Positions 15,303-24,281 are shown, counted from the stretch's first letter. The stretch: 64,000 nt of DNA from Microlunatus sagamiharensis (GCF_900105785.1 NZ_LT629799.1:4340001-4404000), one strand, 5' to 3'. A program made the numbers and translations. Notes: a model not told the origin generated them from the sequence alone.

Positions 15303-16589
15303 CTACTCCCGCAGCGTCGAGCGGTCAGGGCCCGGCTCGTCCGAGGTACGCCCCCCGAGCGCCTGCACCTCGGCCTCCAGCCGTCGCTGCGCGGCCTCCA
15401 GCTCGGTGAGGGCGTGGCGGAGCGTGGCCAGCTCGGCGGCGACCTGCCGGTGCCCGAGGAGGCCCCGGCTGACGTCGACCAGGCGGCGGCCCCGCCCGCG
15501 CCAGCGCTCCGCACGGGTCACCACGGCCTTCGGCGGCGGGGGCGGCGGCACCTCGGCCAGCGCCTCGCGCAGGGCGGGCAGGTCCACCCGCCTCACCGCG
15601 TCCAGGTGCTCGGGCCGCAGGCCCTTGGTCAGGCTGTCGGGCCGCACCAGCGCCACGACCGGGTCGGCCAGCAGCGCGGCAAGGTCGCGCAGGGCCCGCT
15701 CGCCGGCCTCGGGCTCGCTGTCGGCGATCGAGGTGAGGTAGCGCTGGCGCAGCAGCACCCGGGGGAGCACGACCTCGCGCAGGATGCGCGTCTTCTCCCT
15801 GTCCGTGAGCGTGCTGCGGCCCAGATCGCCGAGCATCGAGGCGAGGATCCGGTGGTTCTTGGCGATCAGGGCCTCGGCGGTCCGCGCGGTGCGGGAGAGG
15901 TGGACGGGCTCGTCGGGGTTGCCGCTGTGCTGGGTGAGGTAGTAGTACGCGTAGTTGCCGAGCATCAGGAAGCGGCTCGCGTTGACGATGTAGGAGAACG
16001 CGAAGGCGATGTCCTGGCCCGAGGGCAGGCCCTCGTCGAAGCGCAGGCCCTGCCGCTCGATCTCCGCGCGCCGGAAGACCTTGTGGACCGTGAGCGTGCT
16101 GAGCGCCCGCTGGCGCGGGACCTCGACCTCGTCCTGGCTCACGGTCGCCCCGGCGCCCCGGCCGTTGACCATCACCTGGTGCAGCGCGACCCAGTCGGCG
16201 GGCCGGACCGAGAGCACCGCTGCGACGCGCTCCAGCGCCTCGCGGCCGATGGTGTCGTCGGCGTCGACGAAGAAGACGTACTCCCCGCGCGCCTCGTCGA
16301 GGATCCGGTTGCGCGGGCGGGCCGCGCCGCCGGAGTTGACGCCCAGGGAGATGACCCGCAGGAAGCCGGGCTCGGCGGCGTAGCGCTGCGTGAACTCCTC
16401 GAGGATGGCGAGGGTCTCGGGCTCGGAGCTGCCGTCGTCGGCGAGCAGCACCTCGAAGCGCTCGTGGGCGATGCTCGAGCCGACGACCGACTCGAGGCAG
16501 GCCCGCAGCAGCGCGCGCCCGTTGAAGACGGGGATCCCGACGGTGAAGAGCCTGCTCGGCGCCTGCACCTCGATGACGTCGGCGCTCAT
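15303..16589 (-). CDS. Family 2 glycosyltransferase with C-terminal coiled coil
   Basis: A 428-residue GT-A enzyme: LFTVGIPVFNGRALLRACLE at 14-33, LLADDGSSEPET, and VFFVDADDTIG for metal binding. The C-terminus (about 370-415) forms a predicted coiled coil (ELATLRHALTELEAAQRRLEAEV), similar in idea to the tail of the glycosyltransferase at 10720-12051, perhaps for assembly of a synthase complex. The ATG overlaps the glf stop by 4 bp, so it is coupled to UDP-galactopyranose mutase. A galactofuranosyl or related transferase is an attractive inference, not shown by sequence. Confidence 0.9.
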   Translation of the reverse strand: MSADVIEVQAPSRLFTVGIPVFNGRALLRACLESVVGSSIAHERFEVLLADDGSSEPETLAILEEFTQRYAAEPGFLRVISLGVNSGGAARPRNRILDEARGEYVFFVDADDTIGREALERVAAVLSVRPADWVALHQVMVNGRGAGATVSQDEVEVPRQRALSTLTVHKVFRRAEIERQGLRFDEGLPSGQDIAFAFSYIVNASRFLMLGNYAYYYLTQHSGNPDEPVHLSRTARTAEALIAKNHRILASMLGDLGRSTLTDREKTRILREVVLPRVLLRQRYLTSIADSEPEAGERALRDLAALLADPVVALVRPDSLTKGLRPEHLDAVRRVDLPALREALAEVPPPPPPKAVVTRAERWRGRGRRLVDVSRGLLGHRQVAAELATLRHALTELEAAQRRLEAEVQALGGRTSDEPGPDRSTLRE

Positions 16590-17728
16590 GCGTCGACGAA
16601 CAACGACGGGACGGGGCGTCCGGCGTCGAGCGCGGCGAGGATGCCGTCCGCGGCCGCCAGCGCCTCGCCGATGGTCACGTCCATGTCCAGGTAGCGGTAG
16701 GTGCCGAGGCGCCCGACGAACGTGACGCCCTGCTCTGCGCGCGCCGCGTCGACGTAGTCGCGCAGCAGACTCTTGTCCTCGGCCAGCCGGATCGGGTAGT
16801 AGGGCGTGTCACCCTCGCCCGCGAGCCGGCTGGTCTCGCGGAAGCACACGGTCTTGTCGTGGGTCTCCCACGGGGCGAAGTGCTTGTGCTCCGCGATGCG
16901 GGTGTGCGGCACCTCGAGGTCGCCGAAGTTCATCACCGCGCAGCCGAGCTGGTCGCCCTCGGCCCGGATCTCCTCGAAGTCGAGCGTGCGGTAGCCCAGC
17001 CGGCCGCGCGCGTAGCCGAACCACGCGTCCAGCGGACCCGACCAGACCGAGTGGTCGAAGTCGGCCCGGTGGTCCTGCGTGTAGGGCGTGGACAGGCGCA
17101 CCTCGATGCGCGGGTGGTCCAGGACCGCCTCGACCAGCGCGGTGTAGCCGTCGCGGGGGATCGCCTGGTGCGGGTGGTTGAAGTAGGAGTCCTCGTAGCT
17201 GAAGCGCAGCGGCAGCCGCTTGAGCACTGACGCGGGGATCTCGGTCGGCTCGAGGCCCCACTGCTTGCGCGTGTAGCCGAGGAAGAACGCCTCGTACAGC
17301 TCGCGGCCCATGAACTTGAGGGCCTGCTCCTCGAAGTTGCGCGGCTCCCCGATCGAGGAGTCGGCCTGCTCGGCGATGAAGCCGCGCGCCTCGTCGGGTC
17401 CGAGCGCGGTGCCGAAGAGCTGGTTGATCGTCATGAGGTTGACCGGCAGCGAGTAGACCCGGCCGCCCACGGTCGTGCGCACCCGGTGGGCGTACGGCTC
17501 CATGCGGGCGAAGCGGTTGACGTAGCCCCACACGCGCTCGTCGGCGGTGTGGAAGATGTGCGGGCCGTAGCGGTGGACCATCACGCCGGTCTCGGCGTCG
17601 CGCTCGGTGTGGCAGTTGCCGGCCACGTGGTCGCGGGTGTCGAAGACCACGGCATCGTGGCCGGCGACCGCGAGCTGGCGGGCGATCACCGCGCCGCTGA
17701 AGCCTGCGCCGGCGATGCCGAACCTCAT
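16586..17728 (-). CDS. glf: UDP-galactopyranose mutase
   Basis: A 380-residue flavoenzyme that converts UDP-galactopyranose to UDP-galactofuranose, the donor for galactofuranose in actinobacterial envelopes. The FAD fold GAGFSGAVIARQLA lies at 6-19. The substrate-domain signature includes GPHIFHTADERVWGYVNRF and YTRKQWG, and the C-terminal RLGTYRYLDMDVTIGEAL is typical. The length matches bacterial Glf. Overlaps the downstream glycosyltransferase by 4 bp. A possible 16-residue upstream ORF (17725-17775) ends across its ATG. Presence of glf indicates galactofuranose in this organism's surface glycan. Confidence 0.95.
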   Translation of the reverse strand: MRFGIAGAGFSGAVIARQLAVAGHDAVVFDTRDHVAGNCHTERDAETGVMVHRYGPHIFHTADERVWGYVNRFARMEPYAHRVRTTVGGRVYSLPVNLMTINQLFGTALGPDEARGFIAEQADSSIGEPRNFEEQALKFMGRELYEAFFLGYTRKQWGLEPTEIPASVLKRLPLRFSYEDSYFNHPHQAIPRDGYTALVEAVLDHPRIEVRLSTPYTQDHRADFDHSVWSGPLDAWFGYARGRLGYRTLDFEEIRAEGDQLGCAVMNFGDLEVPHTRIAEHKHFAPWETHDKTVCFRETSRLAGEGDTPYYPIRLAEDKSLLRDYVDAARAEQGVTFVGRLGTYRYLDMDVTIGEALAAADGILAALDAGRPVPSLFVDA

Positions 17729-17775
17729 CGAGCCGCCCCCGTGGCCGTGTCCTGGACCGTTCCCGCTGTCATCAC
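17725..17775 (-). CDS. Possible 16-residue upstream ORF coupled to glf
   Basis: GTG-ATG starts at 17775, seven bases after a -10-like TACGGT (17788-17783), and the frame ends in TGA overlapping the glf ATG as ATGA. The peptide begins MMTAGTVQDT. A leaderless upstream ORF of this kind could carry ribosomes into glf, which has no strong Shine-Dalgarno of its own. The peptide has no recognisable motif, so it may be a chance frame. Confidence 0.35.
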   Translation of the reverse strand: MMTAGTVQDTATGAAR

Positions 17776-17894
17776 GCGCGTCACCGTAACGACGCCCGAC
17801 CGGGCTCCGAGCGCTCCGGACACGCCCTGCACGGGACCGCCGCCGGACCGTCGAGAAGGCGTCACCGGGCGGTCACCGGGGCGTCGCGACGCGT

Positions 17895-18830
17895 TCACGC
17901 AGGGCGCGCGCGACCGCCGCGGGGGAGCACGACCAAGCACCGCAGCGCCTCACGCGACTGGACCGCTGCCGCGCGCCAGCGCCCGGTCCGCGCGAGCTGC
18001 AGGGCGGTCCGCCCCGCGAACACGGCCGCGTACGCCATCGCCCGCCGGCGCAGCCCGTCACGCCGGGGCGCGGGCAGGTGGGCAAGCACGGCCTCGGTGG
18101 CGGTGACCCGCTCGCGGACGTTGGCGCCGCTGCGGACCCGAGCCGAGGTGTCGGAGGCGGCGTGGCGCCGGTAGCGGGCGAGGACCTCGTCGACGAAGAC
18201 GACCGGCCCGTGCGCGGCGAGCCGCGCCCACATCTCCCAGTCGGCGGCGTGGGGGAGCGCGGTGTCGAAACCGCCCACCGCCTCGTACGCCGAGCGTCGC
18301 ACGACGATGGCGGGCGCTCGGACGCGGTTGGAGAGCGCGAGGGAGTCGAGCGCGTCGGTCCACACGCCGGTCCCGTGGCGGTAGGAGCGGGTGGTGTGGG
18401 TCGGGGTCCCGTCGGCCGTGACGTCCTCGGCGCGGCAGACCGCGGCGACGGCCGACGGCTCCGCGGCGAGGGCCTGCTCCATCGCGGCGTAGAAGCCGGG
18501 CAGGACCTCGTCGTCGCCGTGCAGGAGGTGGACGAGCTCGCCGCGGGCCAGGAGGAGGCAGCGGTTGAACGTCCGGATCGCGCCGAGGTTGACCGGAAGG
18601 CGCACGTAGGTCACGCGACCGGCACCGAGGCGGTCCACCACGGCGGCCGGGTCGTCGGACGAGGCGTCGTCCACGACCACGACCTCGACGTCGGAGCGCC
18701 CGCCCAGCTGGGCCACCACCTCGGGGAGCGCGAGCGCGAGGTAGCCCGCGCAGTCGTGCACGGGCACGACGACCGACCAGCGCGGGCGGTGCGGCTCGGT
18801 GACCGGGAGCACGGGCGGGACCTGGGGCAC
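17895..18830 (-). CDS. Family 2 glycosyltransferase
   Basis: A 311-residue GT-A enzyme: WSVVVPVHDCAGYLALALPE at about 18-37, VVVVDDASSDDP, and HLLHGDDEVLPGFYAAM at the metal-binding position (GDD rather than DxD). The middle has GGFDTALPHAADWEMWARLA, the ED/DW-type catalytic region of this subfamily. The C-terminus is basic with a short hydrophobic stretch. On the minus strand upstream of glf with a 166-bp gap that carries a separate promoter-like sequence, so it may be transcribed independently. Substrate unknown. Confidence 0.9.
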   Translation of the reverse strand: MPQVPPVLPVTEPHRPRWSVVVPVHDCAGYLALALPEVVAQLGGRSDVEVVVVDDASSDDPAAVVDRLGAGRVTYVRLPVNLGAIRTFNRCLLLARGELVHLLHGDDEVLPGFYAAMEQALAAEPSAVAAVCRAEDVTADGTPTHTTRSYRHGTGVWTDALDSLALSNRVRAPAIVVRRSAYEAVGGFDTALPHAADWEMWARLAAHGPVVFVDEVLARYRRHAASDTSARVRSGANVRERVTATEAVLAHLPAPRRDGLRRRAMAYAAVFAGRTALQLARTGRWRAAAVQSREALRCLVVLPRGGRARPA

Positions 18831-18913
18831 GCGCGCAACGTAGCGGCGCCGGACCGTCCCGCCGAGGCCTCGGGACGGGGCGTCACCACCTGTTGGGCGA
18901 CTGCACCTCCCGG

Positions 18914-18931
18914 GTTCACCGTCCGTTCAGC
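18914..18931 (+). promoter_or_regulatory. PHO-box-like direct repeat before a glycosyltransferase
   Basis: GTTCACC (18914-18920) and GTTCAGC (18925-18931) are spaced 11 bp apart on the plus strand, 82 bp before the glycosyltransferase start at 19013. The same two-unit pattern precedes pstS. Both strands have a gene start near here (18830 minus, 19013 plus), but orientation favours the plus-strand gene. Confidence 0.6.
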
Positions 18932-19012
18932 GGGGGCCCGGAGCATCGGTGAGGCAGGGACAGGACTGACCGGGCGGGCCGCGCAGACCCCGCCGGACGA
19001 GGGAGGTGGACG

Positions 19013-19993
19013 ATGACCGCGATCGCCGAGCGCCCCCTGGGGCTCTGGCTGGACGAGCGGCTCTTCTCGTCCCCGGGGACCCTCGACGTGCCGCTCGCCA
19101 TCGAGGTGGAGGCCCGCGGGCCGCGCCACGAGCTGGCGGTGGTCGTGCTGACCCAGTGCAACCGGCCCGAGGAGCTGCGCCGGGCGCTCGCCTCCGTGCG
19201 CGCCCAGCGCGGGGTCGACCTGCAGCTCGTGCTCGTGGTCAACGGCGCGCAGGCCGAGGACGCCGCCCGCCTGGTCGTGCCCCGCCTCGAGCAGAACGAC
19301 CACTTCATCGTGCTGCCCGAGAACGCGGGCATCCCCGGCGGCCGCAACATCGGCGCCGCCGCAGCGGACGCGCAGGTCGTGATGTTCCTCGACGACGACG
19401 CCGAGCTCCTCGGGCCCGACGTGCTCGCCGGTGTCGTGGCGCGGTTCGCCGCCGACGACGGCCTGGGCGCGATGGCGATCCGCCTCGTCGACCACGAGGG
19501 CCTCACCCAACGTCGCCACGTCCCGCGGGTCGGGTCGCGCTCCTTCGCCCGCTCCGGCGAGGTGACCCACTTCATCGGCGCCGCGTGCGCCGTGCGCGCC
19601 GAGGCGTTCCACGCCGTCGAGGGCTTCGAGCAGCGCTTCTTCTACGCCATGGAGGAGTCGGACCTGTCCTGGCGCCTCATGGACGCCGGCTGGTCGCTCT
19701 GGTACGCCGCCGACCTCACCGCCTTCCACCCGCGCACCACGCCGTCGCGCCACCCGGGCCACGTGCTCCTCACCGCGCGCAACCGCTTCTGGGCCGCCTG
19801 GCGCTCGCTCCCGCTGCTGGTCGCGCTCGCGTACGTCTCCATCTGGACGGTGCTCGCGGTCGTCCGCGGCGGTGCCGCCCGTCAGGTGCTCGCCGGCTAC
19901 CGCCAGGCCTGGGCGGCGCGGCCGCACCGGCGCCCGATGCGCTGGCGCACGGTGTGGCGCATGACCCGCCTGGGTCGCCCGCCCGTCCTCTGA
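19013..19993 (+). CDS. Family 2 glycosyltransferase with C-terminal membrane helix
   Basis: A 326-residue enzyme. About 40 N-terminal residues precede the GT-A core, which starts with LAVVVLTQCNRPEELRRAL. NAGIPGGRNIGAAAAD and MFLDDDAELL follow, and then the EESDLSWRLMDAGW motif typical of rhamnosyl- or galactofuranosyl-transferase-like members. A hydrophobic segment near 270-290 (LLVALAYVSIWTVLAVV) probably anchors it in the membrane. ATG follows GAGGGAGG. A PHO-box-like repeat 82 bp upstream suggests increased expression when phosphate is short, perhaps to replace phosphate-containing wall polymers with neutral glycans (inference). Confidence 0.88.
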   Translation: MTAIAERPLGLWLDERLFSSPGTLDVPLAIEVEARGPRHELAVVVLTQCNRPEELRRALASVRAQRGVDLQLVLVVNGAQAEDAARLVVPRLEQNDHFIVLPENAGIPGGRNIGAAAADAQVVMFLDDDAELLGPDVLAGVVARFAADDGLGAMAIRLVDHEGLTQRRHVPRVGSRSFARSGEVTHFIGAACAVRAEAFHAVEGFEQRFFYAMEESDLSWRLMDAGWSLWYAADLTAFHPRTTPSRHPGHVLLTARNRFWAAWRSLPLLVALAYVSIWTVLAVVRGGAARQVLAGYRQAWAARPHRRPMRWRTVWRMTRLGRPPVL

Positions 19994-20033
19994 GCGGCTG
20001 ACGCCGCTAGTAGCGGGGCCCGCGACCCGCCCG

Positions 20034-21593
20034 TCAGCGGGCGCCCTTGCGGACGAAGAGGTGGACCTCCAGGCTGCGCACGGCGACGCCGGGAGCGGGG
20101 AAGAGCCGCTCCTCGGTGAACTGCTCGTGGAGCACGGCCATCTCGGCCGCCCCGACCTTGTCGGTGCTCCGCACCCGGAGGTTCTTGGTGCCGACGACCC
20201 ACACCCGGTCCTTCGTGCCCAGCTCCTTGCGGATCTGGTCGGGGGTGTGGCTGGTGCCGCGGAGGTTCGCGGCCTGCACGGCCGACTTCTTGAGCGCGAG
20301 GTCGTCGAGACCGGCGTACGCGTCGGTGTAGGCCATGGCGCCGAGCCGGTAGGTCAGCGGGAGGAAGACCACGCCGTCCCCGGGCCGGGCGCCGGCCTTG
20401 ACCACGGCGGCCGCGCCGGCGAAGTCCTGCGAGCGGGAGTCCGTCGTGCGCTCGTGGCGCAGCGCCGGCAGCTGGGCGACGGAGACGCCCAGGACGAGCA
20501 CCGCGGCGACGACCGACCCGACGACGGCTCGCCCGGTCGCCCGCCCCGCGGCGCCCGCCAGCGCCTCGACCCCGCGGGCGGTGAGGAGCGGCAGCCCGAC
20601 GACGGAGAACAGGACGTAGCGGACCTGGAACAGCGGGTGCACCAGCGAGGCGCCGAGCAGGAGCGCGACGGGGACCAGCAGCAGGGGCAGGGCGACGGCG
20701 GCGAGCCCGACGCCACCCTGGCGTCGCGCGCCGCGGACGGCCGCGACGGTGCCGACCGTCGCGAGGCCCAGCAGCACGAGGGAGAGCCAGAGGCTGGTCG
20801 AGAGGAACTTCTCCGTGAGGTCCACGAGGGTGTCCCACGTCGGCGAGGTCATGTAGCTGACCTGGCCTGACTGCTCCTGCGACGTCCAGGCGAGCGGCGC
20901 GACGCAGACGGCGCAGACCAGCCCGGCGACGACGAAGGCCCGCCACGCGCGCCACCCCGGCCGGACCAGCAGCATCGTCACGCCGTGGGCGACCACGGCC
21001 AGCACCGCGAACTCGTGCAGCAGCGCCGCGACGACGACCGAGCCCGTGTACGCCCACCACCACGCGCGCTTCTGGGTGGTGAGGGCCTGGACCAGGCACC
21101 AGGTGCCGAGCAGGACGGCCCCGGTCACGAGGGCGAACGAGCGCCCCTCCTGCGCGTAGTAGGAGACGAGCGGCCAGCCGGCGAGCAGGAGGCCGGCGAG
21201 GAGTCCCGTGCGGGGTCCGGCGAGCCGCACGCCGAGGGCGGCCGTCGCCCCGGCGGCGACGCCCATCCCCAGCACGGACGGGACGCGCATCCAGACCTCG
21301 CCGCCGCCGAGGGACAACCAGACGTGCATCGCGAGGTAGTAGAAGCCGTGGACGACGTCGATGTGGTCGAGCACGGCCCGGATCTGGTGGACCGGGCGGG
21401 TGGCGACGGTCCAGGTGGCCGCCTCGTCGAGCCACATCGACCCGCGGTCGAGGCCCCAGGCCCCGACGGCCAGCATCACCAGGACCGAGCCGACGACGAC
21501 GGCCAGTCCGCGCCGCCGAGCCTTCGGCAGCTCGACGCCGCCGTCCTCGACGGAGGCCGGTCCGCTGTCGACGCGCTGCTGGAGGGAGGTCAC
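20034..21593 (-). CDS. GT-C type membrane glycosyltransferase (GT39/PMT-like)
   Basis: A 519-residue integral membrane protein with about ten hydrophobic segments. The first extracytoplasmic loop bears SMWLDEAATW, whose Asp-Glu is the catalytic motif of GT-C enzymes that use polyprenyl-phosphate sugars. A C-terminal soluble domain of about 150 residues (DFAGAAAVVKAGARPGDGVV onward) follows the last helix. The GTG at 21593 is preferred over an upstream in-frame start because TAGCGT lies 8 bases before it, consistent with a leaderless mRNA, and the additional upstream residues look non-conserved. It lies among family-2 transferases and glf, so a late extracytoplasmic step in the same glycan is likely. 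Confidence 0.78.
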   Translation of the reverse strand: MTSLQQRVDSGPASVEDGGVELPKARRRGLAVVVGSVLVMLAVGAWGLDRGSMWLDEAATWTVATRPVHQIRAVLDHIDVVHGFYYLAMHVWLSLGGGEVWMRVPSVLGMGVAAGATAALGVRLAGPRTGLLAGLLLAGWPLVSYYAQEGRSFALVTGAVLLGTWCLVQALTTQKRAWWWAYTGSVVVAALLHEFAVLAVVAHGVTMLLVRPGWRAWRAFVVAGLVCAVCVAPLAWTSQEQSGQVSYMTSPTWDTLVDLTEKFLSTSLWLSLVLLGLATVGTVAAVRGARRQGGVGLAAVALPLLLVPVALLLGASLVHPLFQVRYVLFSVVGLPLLTARGVEALAGAAGRATGRAVVGSVVAAVLVLGVSVAQLPALRHERTTDSRSQDFAGAAAVVKAGARPGDGVVFLPLTYRLGAMAYTDAYAGLDDLALKKSAVQAANLRGTSHTPDQIRKELGTKDRVWVVGTKNLRVRSTDKVGAAEMAVLHEQFTEERLFPAPGVAVRSLEVHLFVRKGAR

Positions 21594-21785
21594 GACGCAG
21601 GACGCTACGGTCGCGCAGGACGCTCGGCCACCGGCGCTCGCGGCCTGCACGGGCTCGTCCCCGAACGTTCACCTGCCCGTCCCGCGATCGTCCACCACCG
21701 GTCGGCGCGGGGTCACGACGCGCCTCCACGGTCGGGCACCAGCACCGCTCCCAGCAGCGCCGTGGTGCCGGCGAGGGGAGTCATG

Positions 21786-22847
21786 ATGACCGGCACTGTC
21801 GCAGCCAGCCCGGGCAGCACCAGCCTCCTGCGGCGTCTGGAGACCGCGCTGGCCCCGGACGGCGGCGTCGCCGGCCGGCGGGCCCTCGTCGCCGCCGTGG
21901 CCGCGGCCGTGGTCGTCCCCGCGCTGCTCGTCGTGCTCAACGTTCTCCTCGTCCCGGTCACCGGGGCCTGGTTCGTCGGCCTGGTCGCCGGCCTCGTGCT
22001 CGACCTCCTCGCCGGCACGTTCGCCCTCGGCGTGGTGTCGCACCGGCTGACCATGCGCAAGCTCCGCGAGCAGCAGCGGGCCGTCCGCTCGGTCGAGCTG
22101 CGCACCCGTGCGGTGGAGGAGCGGGCCGCGCACGTCGAGAGCGCGCTCTACCCCGACGGCGCCCGGCGTCCGGTAACCGCCTCGCTGGCGACGCCGCAGG
22201 ACCTGGCCGCCGCCAGTCGCAGCCTCGGCGACCGGCTGCAGGCCACGCAGAACCTCTTCGCCCTCGTGAGCCCGCGCGGCCCGGTGCCCCCGCTCACCGG
22301 CTTCGTCGCGTCACCGGACGTCCTGCTGCTGCTCGTGCAGAAGTTCCTCACGCTGCGGCCCTTCCTGACGCTCGAGTGCGGCAGCGGCACCTCGACGCTG
22401 TTCCTCGCCCTGGCCGCGCAGCAGCACGGCGTCGAGGGCCGCATCGTGTCGCTGGAGAGCGACCTCGCCTACGCCGAGGGCACGCGGGCGCTGCTCGCCG
22501 AGCACGGCGTGGCCCACCTGGCGGAGGTCCGGCACGCGCCGCTGGCCCCTACCGGTCTGCCCGACCACGACGCGCCCTGGTACGACCGGGCCGCGCTCGA
22601 GGACCTCCACGACGTCGGGCTCGCGTTCGTCGACGGCCCGCCCGGGAAGACGGGCCCGCAGGCCCGCTACCCCTTCGTCCCGCTGCTGGCCGACCGCCTC
22701 GCGCCGCGCTGCGTGATCGTCATGGACGACGCGAACCGCCGCGAGGAGCGTGGCGTCACCGAGCGCTGGCTGCCCCGCCTGGAGGGCTTCAGCCACCGCT
22801 TCCTCGAGCTGACCCGCGGCGCGGGCCTCTTCGAGCGGGGTCTCTGA
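21786..22847 (+). CDS. Membrane-anchored class I SAM-dependent methyltransferase
   Basis: A 353-residue protein. Two hydrophobic segments near 38-85 (AAVVVPALLVVLNVLLVPV and GLVAGLVLDLLAGTFALGV) precede a short coiled region (KLREQQRAVRSVELRTRAVEE). From about 185 comes a methyltransferase domain: SAM-binding LECGSGTSTLFLA, IVSLESDLAYAE, DDAN, and LAFVDGPPGKTGP. Relatives modify sugars or lipids. The second of two adjacent ATGs is chosen because GAGGGGAG is better spaced from it. Divergent from the GT-C gene. Probably methylates a surface glycan at the membrane (inference). Confidence 0.82.
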   Translation: MTGTVAASPGSTSLLRRLETALAPDGGVAGRRALVAAVAAAVVVPALLVVLNVLLVPVTGAWFVGLVAGLVLDLLAGTFALGVVSHRLTMRKLREQQRAVRSVELRTRAVEERAAHVESALYPDGARRPVTASLATPQDLAAASRSLGDRLQATQNLFALVSPRGPVPPLTGFVASPDVLLLLVQKFLTLRPFLTLECGSGTSTLFLALAAQQHGVEGRIVSLESDLAYAEGTRALLAEHGVAHLAEVRHAPLAPTGLPDHDAPWYDRAALEDLHDVGLAFVDGPPGKTGPQARYPFVPLLADRLAPRCVIVMDDANRREERGVTERWLPRLEGFSHRFLELTRGAGLFERGL

Positions 22848-22857
22848 CCGAGCTGCG

Positions 22858-24048
22858 TCAGCCGAGCGTGGCGCGGACCTTGCGCTTGCCCCCGGGCAGG
22901 CGCAGCTCGCCGAGCCGCCGGCGCCGGACGAAGCGGCGGCGAGTGCCGTCCTCGACCGTGGCGAGGTGCTCGATGACGGCCGGCCGGTGACCGGCCAGCA
23001 GCTCGGGCTGCATCGCGTACGCGACCGCGGTCACGAGGCCGGGCAGGTCCACCACCGGCGGCGCCTCGCCCTCGGGCGCGCTGGTCCAGGAGCGCAGGTC
23101 CGGCACGAGCGCCTGCACGAGCGTGGCTCCGATGCGGCGCGGGTCGGAGAAGGGCGCCAGGCGCTTGAGGACCACGTCCGTGTCGAGCTGGGCGGCGCGG
23201 ATCCCGTACGCCGCCTGCGCCACGACCAGGTCGGGCGCGGCCGAGCCGACGACGAACCGCACGGCGCCGGTCGCCAGCCACTGCTCGGCCGGGCTCTGGT
23301 CGTCGACCACCGTGAGGTCGGCGCGCACCTGCGCGGCGGCCTTCTCCAGCTGGCGCCGGACCCGCGGTCGCGTCCTCGGATCGAGGAGGAGCACCATCCG
23401 GGAGTGGCCGGCCTCCGCGCACCGCTGCACCAGCGCGACCAGCAGGTCGGTCTGGCGGTCGGCGTCCAGGGCGTCGTCCCAGCGCGCCGCGCTCCCGAGC
23501 ACGAGCGTCGTCGGGTCGACGACCCGGCCGCCGTCGGGCAGCAGGGCGGCGGGCAGGGTGGCCGCGAGCGCGCGGAGGTCGTCCAGCGGGACGGGTGCGG
23601 CCGGGACGTGACGCTCCGCCAGCAGCAGCGGGGTGAGCCCCGGGACGATGTCGAGGTGGAGGACGCGGGAGACCAGCCGCGCGAACCGGCCGCGCACGAG
23701 GTCGGGCGTCGGGCCGTACGCGTCGCCGTCCACCGCGACGAGGGTGATGCTCACCTCGAGCAGCCGGCGGGCGAGCGCCCGGCCCGCCTCGAGCGAGGCG
23801 CTGCCCACCACGAGCTCGACCGGGGAGTCCTCGACCCGGCCGTCGCCGCCGAGGAGCTCGTCGAGCACGACGACCCGCTCGACGAAGCCCAGCTGCTCGG
23901 CCGTGCGTCGTGCGGCGCGCGACCCGGTGCCGGTCCCGACGACCAGCACCAGCGGTCCGGCGACCGGCAGCGAACCGGCGCGCCACGCCGCGGCCATGAC
24001 CAGCACCTCGTGCGGGGAGGTGGCGACGAGGTAGCAGCGGGTGCTCAC
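22858..24048 (-). CDS. Putative polysialyltransferase-like (GT52-type) glycosyltransferase
   Basis: A 396-residue protein of uncertain family. It opens with a CYLVATSPHEVLVMAAAW strand-helix. Its C-terminus has VVGSAAPDLVVAQAAYGIRA and later PFSDPRRIGATLVQALVPD, a pattern resembling the end of GT52 lipooligosaccharide sialyltransferase/polysialyltransferase-like proteins, where a final VDALxP follows the nucleotide site. A GTG start at 24048 fits a fold start; an upstream in-frame ATG would add only low-complexity residues. Its neighbours are glycan genes. No CMP-sialic acid synthesis genes are visible, so another donor is possible. Confidence 0.5.
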   Translation of the reverse strand: MSTRCYLVATSPHEVLVMAAAWRAGSLPVAGPLVLVVGTGTGSRAARRTAEQLGFVERVVVLDELLGGDGRVEDSPVELVVGSASLEAGRALARRLLEVSITLVAVDGDAYGPTPDLVRGRFARLVSRVLHLDIVPGLTPLLLAERHVPAAPVPLDDLRALAATLPAALLPDGGRVVDPTTLVLGSAARWDDALDADRQTDLLVALVQRCAEAGHSRMVLLLDPRTRPRVRRQLEKAAAQVRADLTVVDDQSPAEQWLATGAVRFVVGSAAPDLVVAQAAYGIRAAQLDTDVVLKRLAPFSDPRRIGATLVQALVPDLRSWTSAPEGEAPPVVDLPGLVTAVAYAMQPELLAGHRPAVIEHLATVEDGTRRRFVRRRRLGELRLPGGKRKVRATLG

Positions 24049-24169
24049 GCCTGCGAACGTAGGGGCCGAACCGGGCCGCAGGTGTCGTCGCCGGGAGCGC
24101 CCGGTGGACGGCGCGTGAACTCCTGGAGCCGCGCCACGGCCCGACCCGGTCGTCTGGGCCACTCCTTGC

Positions 24170-24199
24170 GTTCATCCGCTGTTGCCACAGACGATTCAC
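24170..24199 (+). promoter_or_regulatory. Degenerate PHO box before the esterase-glycerophosphodiesterase gene
   Basis: GTTCATCCGCT (24170-24180) and GTTGCCACAGA (24181-24191) are adjacent 11-mers, followed by GATTCAC one base out of register. A -10-like TTGGAT sits at 24219-24224, and the gene starts at GTG 24282. The repeat matches the two- or three-unit architecture of the box before the phosphatase gene. Confidence 0.5.
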
Positions 24200-24281
24200 A
24201 GGTGACAGCCCGGGCGGCTTGGATCCTGCCCACGGGGCCCGTACGGGGCCTCGCCGAGCAGCTGGACGGGTGGGAGCGGTC

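Noticed and set aside
21667-21673. GTTCACC half-site upstream of the methyltransferase
   Set aside because: Only one unit matches; the next 11-mer (CGTCCCGCGAT) does not, so it is not called a PHO box.
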